64,000 nt of DNA from Streptomyces vilmorinianum (GCF_005517195.1 NZ_CP040244.1:4296001-4360000), one strand, 5' to 3'. Shown: positions 16,585-25,577, counted from the stretch's first letter. The notes: a model not told the origin generated them from the sequence alone. Numbers and translations: made by a program.

Positions 16585-17826
16585 ATGAGCACCGATCTCA
16601 CGGCCGGGCCGAAGGCCGACCCCTCGCCCGGTGACCCCGCGGGCTCCGGCCCCGGCGTCGGCCGGCTGATCCTCGACGGACTGCGCGGCAACATGCGGCA
16701 GTACGGCATGCTGATCGCGCTCGGCCTGATCGTGGCCCTGTTCGCGGTATGGACGGGCGGCGATCTGCTGCTGCCGCGCAATGTCTCCAACCTGGTCCTG
16801 CAGAACAGCTACATCCTGATCCTGGCCATCGGCATGATGATCGTCATCATCTCGGGCCACATCGACCTGTCGGTCGGCTCGCTCACCGCGTTCATCGGCG
16901 CGCTGGCGGCGGTGCTGATGGTCGAACACCGGATGGCGTGGCCGCTGGCCGTGGTCCTCGTCCTCCTGCTGGGCGCGGCGGCGGGCGCGATGCAGGGCTT
17001 CTTCATCGCGTATCTCGGCATACCGTCGTTCATCGTGACCCTCGCGGGCATGCTCCTCTTCCGCGGTCTCACCGAGATCTTCCTCAAGGGCCAGACGATC
17101 GGGCCGTTCCCCGACGGGCTGCAGACGGTCTCCAACGGCTTCCTCCCGGAGGTCGGGCCGCGGACCAACTACCACAATCTGACGCTCCTCCTGGGCCTGG
17201 CGCTGATGGTCTTCGTCGTGTGGCAGGAGGTGCGCGACCGCCGGCGCCAGCGGGAGTTCGCTCTCGAGGTGCCGCCGGCCGGGCTCTTCGCGCTCAAGCT
17301 GGGCGCGCTGATCGCCACGGTCCTGGTCTTCACCCTGCTGCTGGCCAGCTACAAGGGCGCGCCGGTGGTGCTGCTGATCCTCGCCGCGCTGCTCGTCGGC
17401 TTCGGCTACGTCATGCGCAACGCGATCGTGGGACGTCATGTGTACGCGATCGGGGGGAACCTGCCCGCGGCCAAGCTGTCCGGCGTGAAGGACAAGAAGG
17501 TCACCTTCCTGGTCTTCCTCAACATGGGCATGCTCGCCGCGCTGGCCGGACTGGTCTTCGCCGCCCGGTTCAACGCGGCCTCGCCCAAGGCCGGCATCAA
17601 CTTCGAACTGGAGGCGATCGCCGCCTCGTTCATCGGCGGAGCGTCGATGAGCGGCGGCGTCGGCACGGTCCTGGGCGCCATCATCGGCGGTCTGGTGCTC
17701 GGTGTGCTCAACAACGGCATGAACCTCGTCGGGATCGGCACCGACTGGCAGCAGGTCATCAAGGGCATGGTGCTGCTCGCGGCGGTCGGCTTCGACGTGT
17801 GGAACAAGCGCAAGGTCGGTTCGTAG
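16585..17826 (+). CDS. mmsB: Multiple-monosaccharide ABC transporter permease MmsB (GguB-like)
   Basis: A 413-residue membrane permease of the RbsC/BPD_transp_2 family. After a Pro/Gly-rich N-terminal tail of about 35 residues there are roughly ten hydrophobic segments, among them YGMLIALGLIVALFAVW and ILILAIGMMIVIISGHIDLS. The GHIDLSVGS motif and the loop GRHVYAIGGNLPAAKLSGVK are characteristic. A charged cytoplasmic stretch, QEVRDRRRQREFALEV, lies near residue 213, as in GguB-type permeases, which are longer than RbsC. It starts five bases after the mmsA stop and ends the operon. Confidence 0.93.
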   Translation: MSTDLTAGPKADPSPGDPAGSGPGVGRLILDGLRGNMRQYGMLIALGLIVALFAVWTGGDLLLPRNVSNLVLQNSYILILAIGMMIVIISGHIDLSVGSLTAFIGALAAVLMVEHRMAWPLAVVLVLLLGAAAGAMQGFFIAYLGIPSFIVTLAGMLLFRGLTEIFLKGQTIGPFPDGLQTVSNGFLPEVGPRTNYHNLTLLLGLALMVFVVWQEVRDRRRQREFALEVPPAGLFALKLGALIATVLVFTLLLASYKGAPVVLLILAALLVGFGYVMRNAIVGRHVYAIGGNLPAAKLSGVKDKKVTFLVFLNMGMLAALAGLVFAARFNAASPKAGINFELEAIAASFIGGASMSGGVGTVLGAIIGGLVLGVLNNGMNLVGIGTDWQQVIKGMVLLAAVGFDVWNKRKVGS

Positions 17827-17835
17827 CCCGCGACG

Positions 17836-17858
17836 GCCGGGACCGGCGGCGTCCCGGC
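17836..17858 (+). terminator. Hairpin terminator after mmsB
   Basis: GCCGGGAC (17836-17843) pairs with GTCCCGGC (17851-17858) across a 7-base loop, ten bases after the mmsB stop. It probably ends the transporter transcript before the kinase gene. Confidence 0.55.
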
Positions 17859-17910
17859 TCGATAGGGTGCCGGTCGACATCGGCGTTCTGCGCGTGGGAG
17901 ACATGAGTTG

Positions 17911-19659
17911 ATGAGTGGTCAGCAGCCGGACCGGGGCGGGGCCTCGCAGATCTTCCAGCCACTGGCCGGGGACGATCCGACCACCGTCGCCGGCTACCGG
18001 CTGGCCGCGAAGCTCGGCGCGGGCGGCATGGGCAAGGTGTATCTGTCGTACACGCCCGGTGGGCGGGCCGTCGCCATCAAGGTGATCCGCCCCGAGTTCG
18101 GCGACGACCCGGAGTTCCGGCGCCGGTTCGCGCAGGAGGTGCAGTCGGCGCAGCGCGTGCAGGGGCTGTTCACGGCGCCGGTCATCGACGCGGACACCGA
18201 CGGCCCGCGGCCCTGGCTGGCGACGGCGTACGTGCCCGGGCCCTCGCTCGCCGACGCCGTCGTGGCCCATGGCGCGCTGCCGGTCGAGACGGTCCTGCTG
18301 CTGATCGCCGGCATGGCCGAGGCCCTGCAGGTCATCCATGGCGCGGGCATCGTGCACCGTGACCTCAAGCCGTCCAACGTCCTGCTCGCCGCCGACGGGC
18401 CCCGCGTCATCGACTTCGGCATCGCCTACGCCGCCGACGCGACCTCCCTCACGGGCAGCGGCGTCGCCATCGGTACGCCGTCGTTCATGGCCCCCGAGCA
18501 GGCCGCGGGGCGCCGGGTGACCCCGGCCACCGACATCTTCGCCCTGGGGCAGGTGGCCGCGTACGCGGCGACGGGCACGCCGGCGTTCGGCGAGGGGACC
18601 TCGCACGGCGTGCTCTACCGGATCGTCCATGAGGAGCCGGATCTCAGCCGGGTCCCCGAGCGGCTGGCGGAGCTGGTCACCCGCACGCTCGCGAAGGACC
18701 CCGAGGCCAGGCCGTCGGTCGCCGAGGTCATCGCCCTGTGCCAGTCCGCGAACGCGGAGACGGTGCTGCGCCGCCCCGAGGACTGGCTGCCGAGCACGGT
18801 GGCCGCCGACATCACCGTACGTACGGCAGCCCCGGCCCCCGACCGGACCCCGCCGCCCCCGGGGTACTCCCCCACGGCGCCGGCCATCCCCTCCGCGGCG
18901 TACTCCCCGACGGCACCGGCCACCCCGACGCCGGTGCCGGTGCCGGTGCCGGTGCCGGCACCCGGCCTCTTCCCCACCGCGCCCGCGACCCCGGTCCACG
19001 CGCGGCCGTACCCCTATGGCGCGCCCGTGCCCCCGGGGCCCGCGCCCCGGCCGTCGGCGAGCGCGGGCAAGCGCGGTGTGCTCATCGCCCTCGCCGCCGC
19101 GCTCGTCTTCGGTGTCGCCGGGGGTGCGACGGCGTACGTCCTGCTCAAGGACAAGGACAAGGACCAGGGGCGGCAGACGCAGGGCGGCGGCGCGCCGCAG
19201 GGCGACCAGAAGGGCACCGGGTCCGCGCGGCCCAGCGCGACGCCGAGCGCCAGGCCCCAGCCGAAGCCGGCCGCGTACAAGGGGATCGACCTCACCGCCG
19301 GGTACCACCTGACGCTCGGGGACGACGACGTCCGGCCCCAGGACGGCGAGGACGGCGGGTACGAGCTCTCGTACGACACCGGCGGCTATCTCGACGCGGA
19401 GAGCAGCGGCGGGAGCCTCGTCCTGCTCGACGCGGGACAGGAGGGGTCGCTCGCCGCCTGCCGGGCGGACACCCGCTACACCCAGGAGGTCTATGTGGAC
19501 AAGCTGTCGAAGGGCCGTCAGGTCTGTGTCACCACGGGCACGGGGCACATCGGGCTGGTCACCGTCCGGGGCTTCTCCGCCGAGGACTCCCCCAGCACCT
19601 ACCTGACGCTGGACCTGACCGTCTGGCGTGACGCCGCCGGCTCCTCCTCGAACGGCTGA
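17911..19659 (+). CDS. Membrane-anchored eukaryotic-type Ser/Thr protein kinase (PknB-like)
   Basis: A 582-residue receptor-like kinase. The kinase domain spans about residues 29-280: Gly-rich loop LGAGGMGKVYL, ATP-binding K57, catalytic D151 in VHRDLKPSN, DFG at 168-170 and APE at 194-196. The activation loop TSLTGSGVAIGTPSF supplies likely autophosphorylation sites. A long Pro/Thr/Ala linker with a (VP)n run follows, then one membrane helix (VLIALAAALVFGVAGGATAYVL, about 386-407), a Lys/Asp-rich patch and an outer domain of about 170 residues of unknown ligand with no PASTA repeats. I took ATG 17911; TTG 17908 is also possible. No operon partner is obvious; the transporter genes upstream end in a hairpin. 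Confidence 0.93.
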   Translation: MSGQQPDRGGASQIFQPLAGDDPTTVAGYRLAAKLGAGGMGKVYLSYTPGGRAVAIKVIRPEFGDDPEFRRRFAQEVQSAQRVQGLFTAPVIDADTDGPRPWLATAYVPGPSLADAVVAHGALPVETVLLLIAGMAEALQVIHGAGIVHRDLKPSNVLLAADGPRVIDFGIAYAADATSLTGSGVAIGTPSFMAPEQAAGRRVTPATDIFALGQVAAYAATGTPAFGEGTSHGVLYRIVHEEPDLSRVPERLAELVTRTLAKDPEARPSVAEVIALCQSANAETVLRRPEDWLPSTVAADITVRTAAPAPDRTPPPPGYSPTAPAIPSAAYSPTAPATPTPVPVPVPVPAPGLFPTAPATPVHARPYPYGAPVPPGPAPRPSASAGKRGVLIALAAALVFGVAGGATAYVLLKDKDKDQGRQTQGGGAPQGDQKGTGSARPSATPSARPQPKPAAYKGIDLTAGYHLTLGDDDVRPQDGEDGGYELSYDTGGYLDAESSGGSLVLLDAGQEGSLAACRADTRYTQEVYVDKLSKGRQVCVTTGTGHIGLVTVRGFSAEDSPSTYLTLDLTVWRDAAGSSSNG

Positions 19660-19675
19660 GCCACCCCGAAACGCG

Positions 19676-19726
19676 CGAAAGTCCGCTCCGGTGCCCTCTG
19701 TGGAGGGGCGCCGGAGCGGACTTTCG
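19676..19726. terminator. Bidirectional terminator between kinase and GAPDH genes
   Basis: Perfect 16-base arms CGAAAGTCCGCTCCGG (19676-19691) and complement (19711-19726) continue inwards through a near-perfect GCCCTC/GAGGGGC pairing, leaving only TGTG as loop. It lies between convergent genes and has A/T at the stem base on both strands, so it can stop transcription from both sides. Confidence 0.9.
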
Positions 19727-19743
19727 GCCGGGATCAGCCGGGA

Positions 19744-21189
19744 TCAGACCAGCGGGGCCGGGTAGGTCGGGTACTCCACCCCGGAGACGTGCTGGACCAC
19801 GCGGATGACCTGGCACGAGTAGCCGAACTCGTTGTCGTACCACAGGTACAGGATCGCGTTGTCGCCGTCGACCTTGGTCGCGCCGGCGTCGACGATCGAG
19901 GCGTGGCGCGAGCCGACGAAGTCCATGGAGACGGCGTCGGGGGCCGTGGTGAAGTCGATCTGGCGCTTCAGCGGCGAGTGCAGCGAGACGTCGCGGAGGT
20001 ACTCGAGGACCTCCTCGCGGGTGGTCTCGCGGCCCAGGCGCAGGCTCAGGATCGCGATCGAGACGTCCGGCACCGGCACGCGGATCGAGCTGCCGGTGAT
20101 CGGGGCCTTGAGGTCGGGCAGCGCCTTGGCGACGGCGGACGCGGCACCGGTCTCGGTGATGACCATGTTGAGCGGCGCGGAGCGGCCGCGGCGGTCGGCC
20201 TTGTGGTAGTTGTCCAGCAGGTTCTGGTCGTTGGTGAACGAGTGGACGGTCTCCACGTGACCGCGCAGGACACCGAACTCGTCGTCCATGGCCTTCAGCG
20301 GCGGGACGATCGCGTTGGTGGTGCAGGAGGCGCAGGACAGGACCTGCTCGTCCGGCTTGATCGTGTCGTGGTTGACGCCGTGCACGATGTTGGGCACGTC
20401 GCCCTTGCCGGGGGCGGTCAGGACGACCTTGTCGATGCCGGGGCGCAGGTGCTTCGACAGGCCCTCGCGGTCACGCCACTTGCCGGTGTTGTCGATCAGG
20501 ATGGCGTCCTTGATGCCGTACGCCGTGTAGTCGACCTCGGACGGGTCGTTGGCGTAGATCACCTTGATCGCGTTGCCGTTGGCGATGATCGTGTTGGTCG
20601 TCTCGTCGACGGTGATCGTGCCCTGGAACTGCCCGTGGATGGAGTCGCGGCGCAGCAGCGAGGCGCGCTTCACGATGTCCTGGTCCCCGCCCTGGCGGAC
20701 GACGATGGCGCGCAGCCGCAGACCGTTGCCGGAGCCGGCCTTCTCGATGAGCAGGCGGGCGACGAGCCGGCCGATGCGACCGAAGCCGTAGAGGACGACG
20801 TCGCGGCCGTCACGGCGCTCGATCTTGTTGGCGCCCGTGGCGCCGGCGACGGCCTCGGCGGTGAACGCCTCGACCGACAGACCGCGGTCGTCGGTCCTGT
20901 ACGTCGCGGCGAGCATGCCGATGTCGATCTGCGAAGGGCCGAGATCGAGCGTGGTGAGGGCCTGCAGGAACGGCATCGTCTCGGTGACCGAGAGCTCCTC
21001 ACCCGCGATCTGCCGGGCGAATCGGTGAGTCTTCAGAATGCTGACCACCGACTTGTTCACCAAGGAACGGCTGTGGAGGAGGACGGTCACGTCCTGCTCC
21101 CGGTGCAGCTTCCCGATGATCGGGATCATCGACTCCGCGATCTCTTCGCGGTTCTTCCAGTTGGTGAACGAGTCGTCATTGACAGTCAC
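19744..21189 (-). CDS. gap: Long-form glyceraldehyde-3-phosphate dehydrogenase
   Basis: A 481-residue enzyme, about 145 residues longer than the usual glycolytic GAPDH. Residues 1-125 form an extra N-terminal region (DSFTNWKNREEIAESMIPII onward), rich in helix, found in a distinct GAPDH branch. The dehydrogenase part starts with the NAD fold VVLYGFGRIGRLVARLL (about 131-147). The catalytic Cys is C289 in SCASCTTN, and the His partner is H316 in ETVHSFTNDQ. It oxidises glyceraldehyde 3-phosphate with NAD(P) and phosphate, or runs in reverse. GTG at 21189 has only a weak GAAAG site upstream. It stands alone, with no pgk or tpi beside it, so it is probably a second, specialised GAPDH. Confidence 0.93.
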   Translation of the reverse strand: MTVNDDSFTNWKNREEIAESMIPIIGKLHREQDVTVLLHSRSLVNKSVVSILKTHRFARQIAGEELSVTETMPFLQALTTLDLGPSQIDIGMLAATYRTDDRGLSVEAFTAEAVAGATGANKIERRDGRDVVLYGFGRIGRLVARLLIEKAGSGNGLRLRAIVVRQGGDQDIVKRASLLRRDSIHGQFQGTITVDETTNTIIANGNAIKVIYANDPSEVDYTAYGIKDAILIDNTGKWRDREGLSKHLRPGIDKVVLTAPGKGDVPNIVHGVNHDTIKPDEQVLSCASCTTNAIVPPLKAMDDEFGVLRGHVETVHSFTNDQNLLDNYHKADRRGRSAPLNMVITETGAASAVAKALPDLKAPITGSSIRVPVPDVSIAILSLRLGRETTREEVLEYLRDVSLHSPLKRQIDFTTAPDAVSMDFVGSRHASIVDAGATKVDGDNAILYLWYDNEFGYSCQVIRVVQHVSGVEYPTYPAPLV

Positions 21190-21234
21190 AGGATTATCTT
21201 TCGAGCTAGGCGGCGCTCATATGCTAACCCCACC

Positions 21235-22065
21235 TCAGTTCGCTCCATCAAGGGGTGCCACGTGAGTGCGGTCACGGACCGCGTCGACCAGCCGCGCCAA
21301 GGCCTCGGCGAGGGCTTCGAGGCCGGGTCCGGCGGGGCCGCCGGGCTCCCGCATGTAGAGGTCACGGCGGATCTCGACCATCAGCGCGCTGACGCGCCGG
21401 TCCCGGCCGTAGTGGTCCAGCGGCACGTACGTACCGGCGAAGGGGCTGTCCGTCCCGACCCCGCCGAACCCGGAGAACGCCTCCCGCGCCGCCTCCAGCA
21501 GGGCGGGCGGCGTGTGGAACGCGTCCGTCCCCAGACAGATCGGCGGGCGCGGTCCTTCGCCGTGGAGTTCGTAGGGCAGGGGCGCGGTCGGGTACGAGTG
21601 CACGTCGATGACCACGGCGCGGCCCACCGCCGCCAGGCGGTCGGCGACGGCGGTGGTCATGGCCCGGGCGTAGGGCGTGAAGTACCGGTCCAGGAGGGGC
21701 CGGTCGTCGCATCCCGCCGGCCGCAGCTCGGCGCGGTGCGTCGTCCGCGTGTACACCGCGCCCATCCCGACCGCGCGCATCTCCTCCCGTTCGTCGGGGA
21801 AGCGCTCGGGGTCGACGACCAGCCGGGAGAGCCGGTTGACGAACCTCCACGGCCGCGCGCCGGCGATCCGCGCCGCCGCGTCGGCGATCTCCGCCGTGTG
21901 CGAGTCGGTGATGTGGTCCAGCTCACGTGCGAGCTCCTCGTCCCCGAGCACGATGCCCTCGCGCACCGCCGCGGGCAGCGTGCGCGAGGAGTGCGGTACG
22001 TGAAGGAGGACCGGGGAGTCCGGGTCCCCGGCGAGGAGCTCGAAGGAGAGCGATGCGTCGATCAT
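21235..22065 (-). CDS. N-formylglutamate amidohydrolase family protein
   Basis: A 276-residue hydrolase of the FGase family, which releases formate from N-formyl-L-glutamate or similar amides using one zinc. Characteristic stretches are VLLHVPHSSRTLPAAVREGI (residues 19-38), ELDHITDSHTAEI, RFVNRLSRLVVDPERFPDE and AVVIDVHSYPTAPLPYE, which contain the probable metal and substrate residues (His, Asp, Arg). Its ATG at 22065 faces the zinc-ribbon gene, and it is followed 45 bases later by the GAPDH gene on the same strand. No histidine-degradation genes are beside it, so the substrate may not be formylglutamate. Confidence 0.88.
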   Translation of the reverse strand: MIDASLSFELLAGDPDSPVLLHVPHSSRTLPAAVREGIVLGDEELARELDHITDSHTAEIADAAARIAGARPWRFVNRLSRLVVDPERFPDEREEMRAVGMGAVYTRTTHRAELRPAGCDDRPLLDRYFTPYARAMTTAVADRLAAVGRAVVIDVHSYPTAPLPYELHGEGPRPPICLGTDAFHTPPALLEAAREAFSGFGGVGTDSPFAGTYVPLDHYGRDRRVSALMVEIRRDLYMREPGGPAGPGLEALAEALARLVDAVRDRTHVAPLDGAN

Positions 22066-22158
22066 CGGCCCATCCTCGCGCAGCGGCCGCCCCGGCGTCC
22101 TCGCTCGCGATCAACCCAGGTGGGGCGGGGTGGACACCGGCTGAAATAGAATGGCCGT

Positions 22159-22515
22159 GTGACCGAGAACCTGCCTCCGTGCCCCCAGTGCTCCAGCGCG
22201 TACACCTATGAGATGGGTGCGCTCCTCGTCTGCCCCGAATGCGGCCACGAGTGGTCCCCCGGCGCCGCCGACGCCGCCGCGGGCGGCACCGGCGAGAAGG
22301 TGATCAAGGACTCGGTCGGCAACGTGCTCGCCGACGGCGACACGGTCACGGTCGTCAAGACCCTCAAGGTCAAGGGCAGCCCGAGCGGGATCAAGGCGGG
22401 CACCAAGGTGCGCAACATTCGCCTGGTGGACGGCGTGGACGGCCACGACATCGACTGCAGGATCGAGGGATTCGGTCCGATGCAGCTGAAGTCCAGCGTG
22501 GTCAAGAAGGCCTGA
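22159..22515 (+). CDS. YjdM/PhnA-type zinc-ribbon protein
   Basis: A 118-residue soluble protein. The N-terminus holds a zinc ribbon with two Cys pairs, CPQCSSAYTYEMGALLVCPECGHEW (split: CPQC near residue 8, CPEC near residue 24). The C-terminal SH3-like part contains VIKDSVGNVLADGDTVTVVK and GHDIDCRIEGFGPMQLKSSV, a very conserved end in this family. Members were once linked to phosphonate use (PhnA), but the role of YjdM proteins is not established and no phosphonate genes are nearby. It starts with GTG at 22159 and is transcribed alone, ending at a strong hairpin. Confidence 0.92.
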   Translation: MTENLPPCPQCSSAYTYEMGALLVCPECGHEWSPGAADAAAGGTGEKVIKDSVGNVLADGDTVTVVKTLKVKGSPSGIKAGTKVRNIRLVDGVDGHDIDCRIEGFGPMQLKSSVVKKA

Positions 22516-22542
22516 CCGGCCCACCCCGGCGGTAGACACCCG

Positions 22543-22598
22543 AAGGCCGTCGCCCCCTCGCGCACAGCACTGCTCGCGCGCGAGGGGGCGACGGCCTT
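22543..22598. terminator. Strong bidirectional terminator
   Basis: Perfect 21-base arms at 22543-22563 and 22578-22598 (beginning AAGGCCGTCGCCCCC) with a 14-base loop lie between the convergent zinc-ribbon and hydrolase genes. The stem ends in AAGG/CCTTT, so it can act from both sides. Confidence 0.9.
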
Positions 22599-22620
22599 TC
22601 CGCGTGACGCGGCTCACTCG

Positions 22621-25416
22621 CTACGCGGCGTCCCGCACCGTTCCCGTGAACTCCGGGCCCGGTCGTGGCTCCCAGGCCTCGTCGTAGGTGATCAAGCGGG
22701 CGCGCAGGGACTCCGCCGGTTCGCGCAGCGTGTCCGTGACGGTGGGCACGGTCACCTCGATGCCCGTCTCTCCGGCGGGCACGTGCACCCAGAGAGACGG
22801 CTCTTCCGAGATCCGGGACAGCGGCAGGGCCGGATCGGGGGCGTGGCCGAAGTTCTCCTCCAGCCAGCTCCGCTCGACGTCCGCCGTGGACAGCTCGGCG
22901 CCGCCGGTGACCGGCAGGAGGGCGAGCGCGCCGCCGATCTCGGCGTCGGCGGCCGTCGACAGCGTCACCCGCCAGGTCAGCGCCTTGCCCTCGGTGACGT
23001 CGTCGGCGACCGGGGTCACCGTGACCGTGGGCATCGCGTCGTCGTTCCGCGCGGTCACCCCGCCGTGGTGGGAGCCGACGACCGCGCCGCGGACCGCCTT
23101 GACGAACACCTCGTGCGAGACGTCGTAGCCGTAGCGGGTGTTGCCGCGCACCACGACCGGCACGTCGATGTCCCGGCTGCCCGGACGGACCGTGACGGTC
23201 CGGTACGTGATCTCGTCCGTGCCCGGATCGGCGACGAACACCCGGACCTGGCCGCTGCCCTGGCCGGAGACGCGGACGGGCACACGGTAGGTGCGGGCCC
23301 CGGCGTCTCCCTCCTCGACGGTCAGCCGGCCGATGTCGACGCGGGGCAGCGCGGCCGGGCGCACGGCCGGTGTGCCGGGGCGCCAGCCCCAGCCGTCCAT
23401 CAGCCATGCCTGCCCCGAGCCGCTGCGCGGGGTCAGCTCGAGGGTCGCGACCCTTTTCAGGTCGAAGCCGGACCGGGCGGCGGACAGAGGTACGCGGATC
23501 TCCCGGCCCCAGTGTGCGGCGGTCCGTTCGCTGCCGGGCACCCCCTCGACGCGCGTCCGGCCGAGGTGCGCGCGCCGGCCCGCGGTGTCGACGAGAGCGA
23601 CGTCCAGCTGCGTGCCGGTGCTGTTCGGCGGGACGATCACCCGCAGCGCGAGGGCCTCGTCGCCCGCCAGGGAGACGGGACGCGCGGGACGTACGGCCAC
23701 CGTCCCACCCGGGCGCGCCCACGTCAGCGCGACCGCGTCGCGGCCCGGCTCGGGCGAGGCCTCCCAGGAGGCGAAGTGCGGCGACCGGCCGCTCGTGTCG
23801 GGCGGCAGACAGGCACGGGCGGGGTCGGGGTCGACCTGGGCGCACAGGCGGCCGCCGGTCACCGTGACCGAGGAATCCGGCAGGAAGGCCGAGGTCCGGT
23901 GGGCGCCGACGGCGTGGGTGAGCACGCGCGCGGGTCCGGCCGAGGGCGCGCGACGGCCGGTGCCGTCCAGGAGCGGGCGTACCCGGTCGTCCCCGGCGAC
24001 GAACAGCCGGGCCGCGGCGGCGATGTACGAGGCGCCCGCGGTCTGCTGCTGCGGGGCGGTGAGCCGGGTCGCGGTGCCGGGCGAGCACACCGGGTCCGTA
24101 CCGTCCTCGGACGAGAAGTCGTCGAAGGCCGGCGCCTGCGCCTGCCCCGGAGTCCACTCGCTGTTGAAGAAGTTGTGGTTGGCGCCGACCATGTACACCG
24201 CGCTGTGCAGCGCGGAGCCGCGGCTGACACCGCGCGTGCCGTCGACGTAGATCTGGCCCTGCAGGTCGGACACGTCGCCGTCGCAGCCGGGCAGGAGCGT
24301 CATCGAGGGCACGTCCGGGACCGGGTTCTGGCCGAAGACGGTGGGGCCGATCAGGACGTTGCCGCGAATGTTCCAGCGGACCGGGCCCCGGTGTCCGTCC
24401 TGGTCGGCGGGTGGCCGGTAGAGGCTGTCGAGCGCCGCCCGGTTGACGCCTTCGCCGCCCCGGGAGTGGCCGACGAGGAGCACGCGCGACAGGTCGGCGG
24501 GCGCCGTGGCGCGGACGGCGGCCGGTGCGCCGGAGCGGTTCTTGGCCCAGTCCGCCCAGCGGGCGAGGTGGTGCCGTACCAGGGACGAGCGGGCCTGCGC
24601 GCCGCCGTCCTCCGCGAGGTGGTCCTGCCCGTTGATGCCGTTGGCGGAGACGGAGACCGTCACGTACCCCTGGGAGGCCAGGAGCCGCTGGGCGCGCAGA
24701 TAGCCCTGGTGGCTCGGGATCGGCCGCGTACCGGCCTCGCAGGGCCAGGCGCCGGTCACCTCCTCCCCTGAGCCGTAGCACGTGCCGTGACGGCCGTGCA
24801 GGAACAGCGCGAGCGGCCGTCTGCCCGGGGCGTCGGCAGGTCCCACGACCGTGGCGCGCATCTCCACCGGGGCCGGATATCCGGGCAACTTCACCGATTT
24901 CAGGTCGTATTCGCCGCTGACGGTGCGGTACCCGCCGGGCACTCCGGGATCGACCGGGTTGACGGGGAGCGGGGCTTCCCGTGGCGCCGACGGGGCGAGG
25001 AGCCGGGCCCCGGGGGCCGGGTCCGGCGCGCCCGCGTCCAGCCGGCGACCGCCGACCATCACCCGCAGCCGCTCCGGCGAACCGATCCGTACGCCGTCGG
25101 CCTTCAGCCGGTACGCCTGCCCGTCGGGGGCGGCGGTCGGGCGTCCGAGCAGCCGGTTCCCGGCGTAGAACTCGACGCGGGCGTCTCCCATGGGCAGGGG
25201 GGCGGGGGACGTCCAGACCAGCTCCCTGCCGGAGCCCGAGCCGGTGAACCGCCAGCCCTCCGGGAGGCGTTCGGCGTCCGCGGTCCGCGGCGCCTCCGCC
25301 AGGGGGCCGGGGTCCGGCTGCGCGTACGCCGGTCCCGGCGCCGCCGTGGCCAGCGCGAGTAACGCCGCGGCCGTGGTCACCACGCGTGTGACACGTATCA
25401 AAACGGTCTTCCTCAT
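22621..25416 (-). CDS. Large secreted alpha/beta hydrolase (lipase/PET-hydrolase-like fold) with Calx-beta-like tail
   Basis: About 931 residues. An N-terminal signal (VVTTAAALLALATAAPGPAYA) leads to a beta-rich region, then an alpha/beta hydrolase domain (about residues 165-520). It has FLHGRHGTCYG near the oxyanion strand and nucleophile S318 in LLVGHSRGGEG. The C-terminal 250 residues contain repeated beta modules, one with RLTVEEGDAGARTYRVPVRV and one with DDVTEGKALTWRVTLS, resembling Calx-beta sandwiches. The natural substrate is unknown. The start is uncertain: ATG 25416 has GAGG immediately before it; a TTG five codons later has GAGGAAG at good spacing; GTG 25554 would add 46 Pro-rich residues. 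It ends at the bidirectional terminator and stands alone. Confidence 0.8.
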   Translation of the reverse strand: MRKTVLIRVTRVVTTAAALLALATAAPGPAYAQPDPGPLAEAPRTADAERLPEGWRFTGSGSGRELVWTSPAPLPMGDARVEFYAGNRLLGRPTAAPDGQAYRLKADGVRIGSPERLRVMVGGRRLDAGAPDPAPGARLLAPSAPREAPLPVNPVDPGVPGGYRTVSGEYDLKSVKLPGYPAPVEMRATVVGPADAPGRRPLALFLHGRHGTCYGSGEEVTGAWPCEAGTRPIPSHQGYLRAQRLLASQGYVTVSVSANGINGQDHLAEDGGAQARSSLVRHHLARWADWAKNRSGAPAAVRATAPADLSRVLLVGHSRGGEGVNRAALDSLYRPPADQDGHRGPVRWNIRGNVLIGPTVFGQNPVPDVPSMTLLPGCDGDVSDLQGQIYVDGTRGVSRGSALHSAVYMVGANHNFFNSEWTPGQAQAPAFDDFSSEDGTDPVCSPGTATRLTAPQQQTAGASYIAAAARLFVAGDDRVRPLLDGTGRRAPSAGPARVLTHAVGAHRTSAFLPDSSVTVTGGRLCAQVDPDPARACLPPDTSGRSPHFASWEASPEPGRDAVALTWARPGGTVAVRPARPVSLAGDEALALRVIVPPNSTGTQLDVALVDTAGRRAHLGRTRVEGVPGSERTAAHWGREIRVPLSAARSGFDLKRVATLELTPRSGSGQAWLMDGWGWRPGTPAVRPAALPRVDIGRLTVEEGDAGARTYRVPVRVSGQGSGQVRVFVADPGTDEITYRTVTVRPGSRDIDVPVVVRGNTRYGYDVSHEVFVKAVRGAVVGSHHGGVTARNDDAMPTVTVTPVADDVTEGKALTWRVTLSTAADAEIGGALALLPVTGGAELSTADVERSWLEENFGHAPDPALPLSRISEEPSLWVHVPAGETGIEVTVPTVTDTLREPAESLRARLITYDEAWEPRPGPEFTGTVRDAA

Positions 25417-25577
25417 CCTCGGTGTCGTCGCGGCACCTCGGGTGTCCCTGGTGCCTCTCTCACTGCTCGGAGAGGGCAACTCGGCGTCAGGGGTTGCCTC
25501 ATGGGGCGGAGGGAGAGGGGGCGGGTGTGGAGAGACGGGGTGGATTTCGGCCACGGGTCTAGGCCGCCACAGCCCTC

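Noticed and set aside
16450..19548. A 1032-codon minus-strand frame over mmsB and the kinase gene
   Set aside because: Low-complexity His/Arg/Asp-rich translation opposite clear transporter and kinase genes; an antisense shadow.
22159..22515. Phosphonate utilisation role from the PhnA name
   Set aside because: The zinc-ribbon family name is historical and there are no phn genes in the window.
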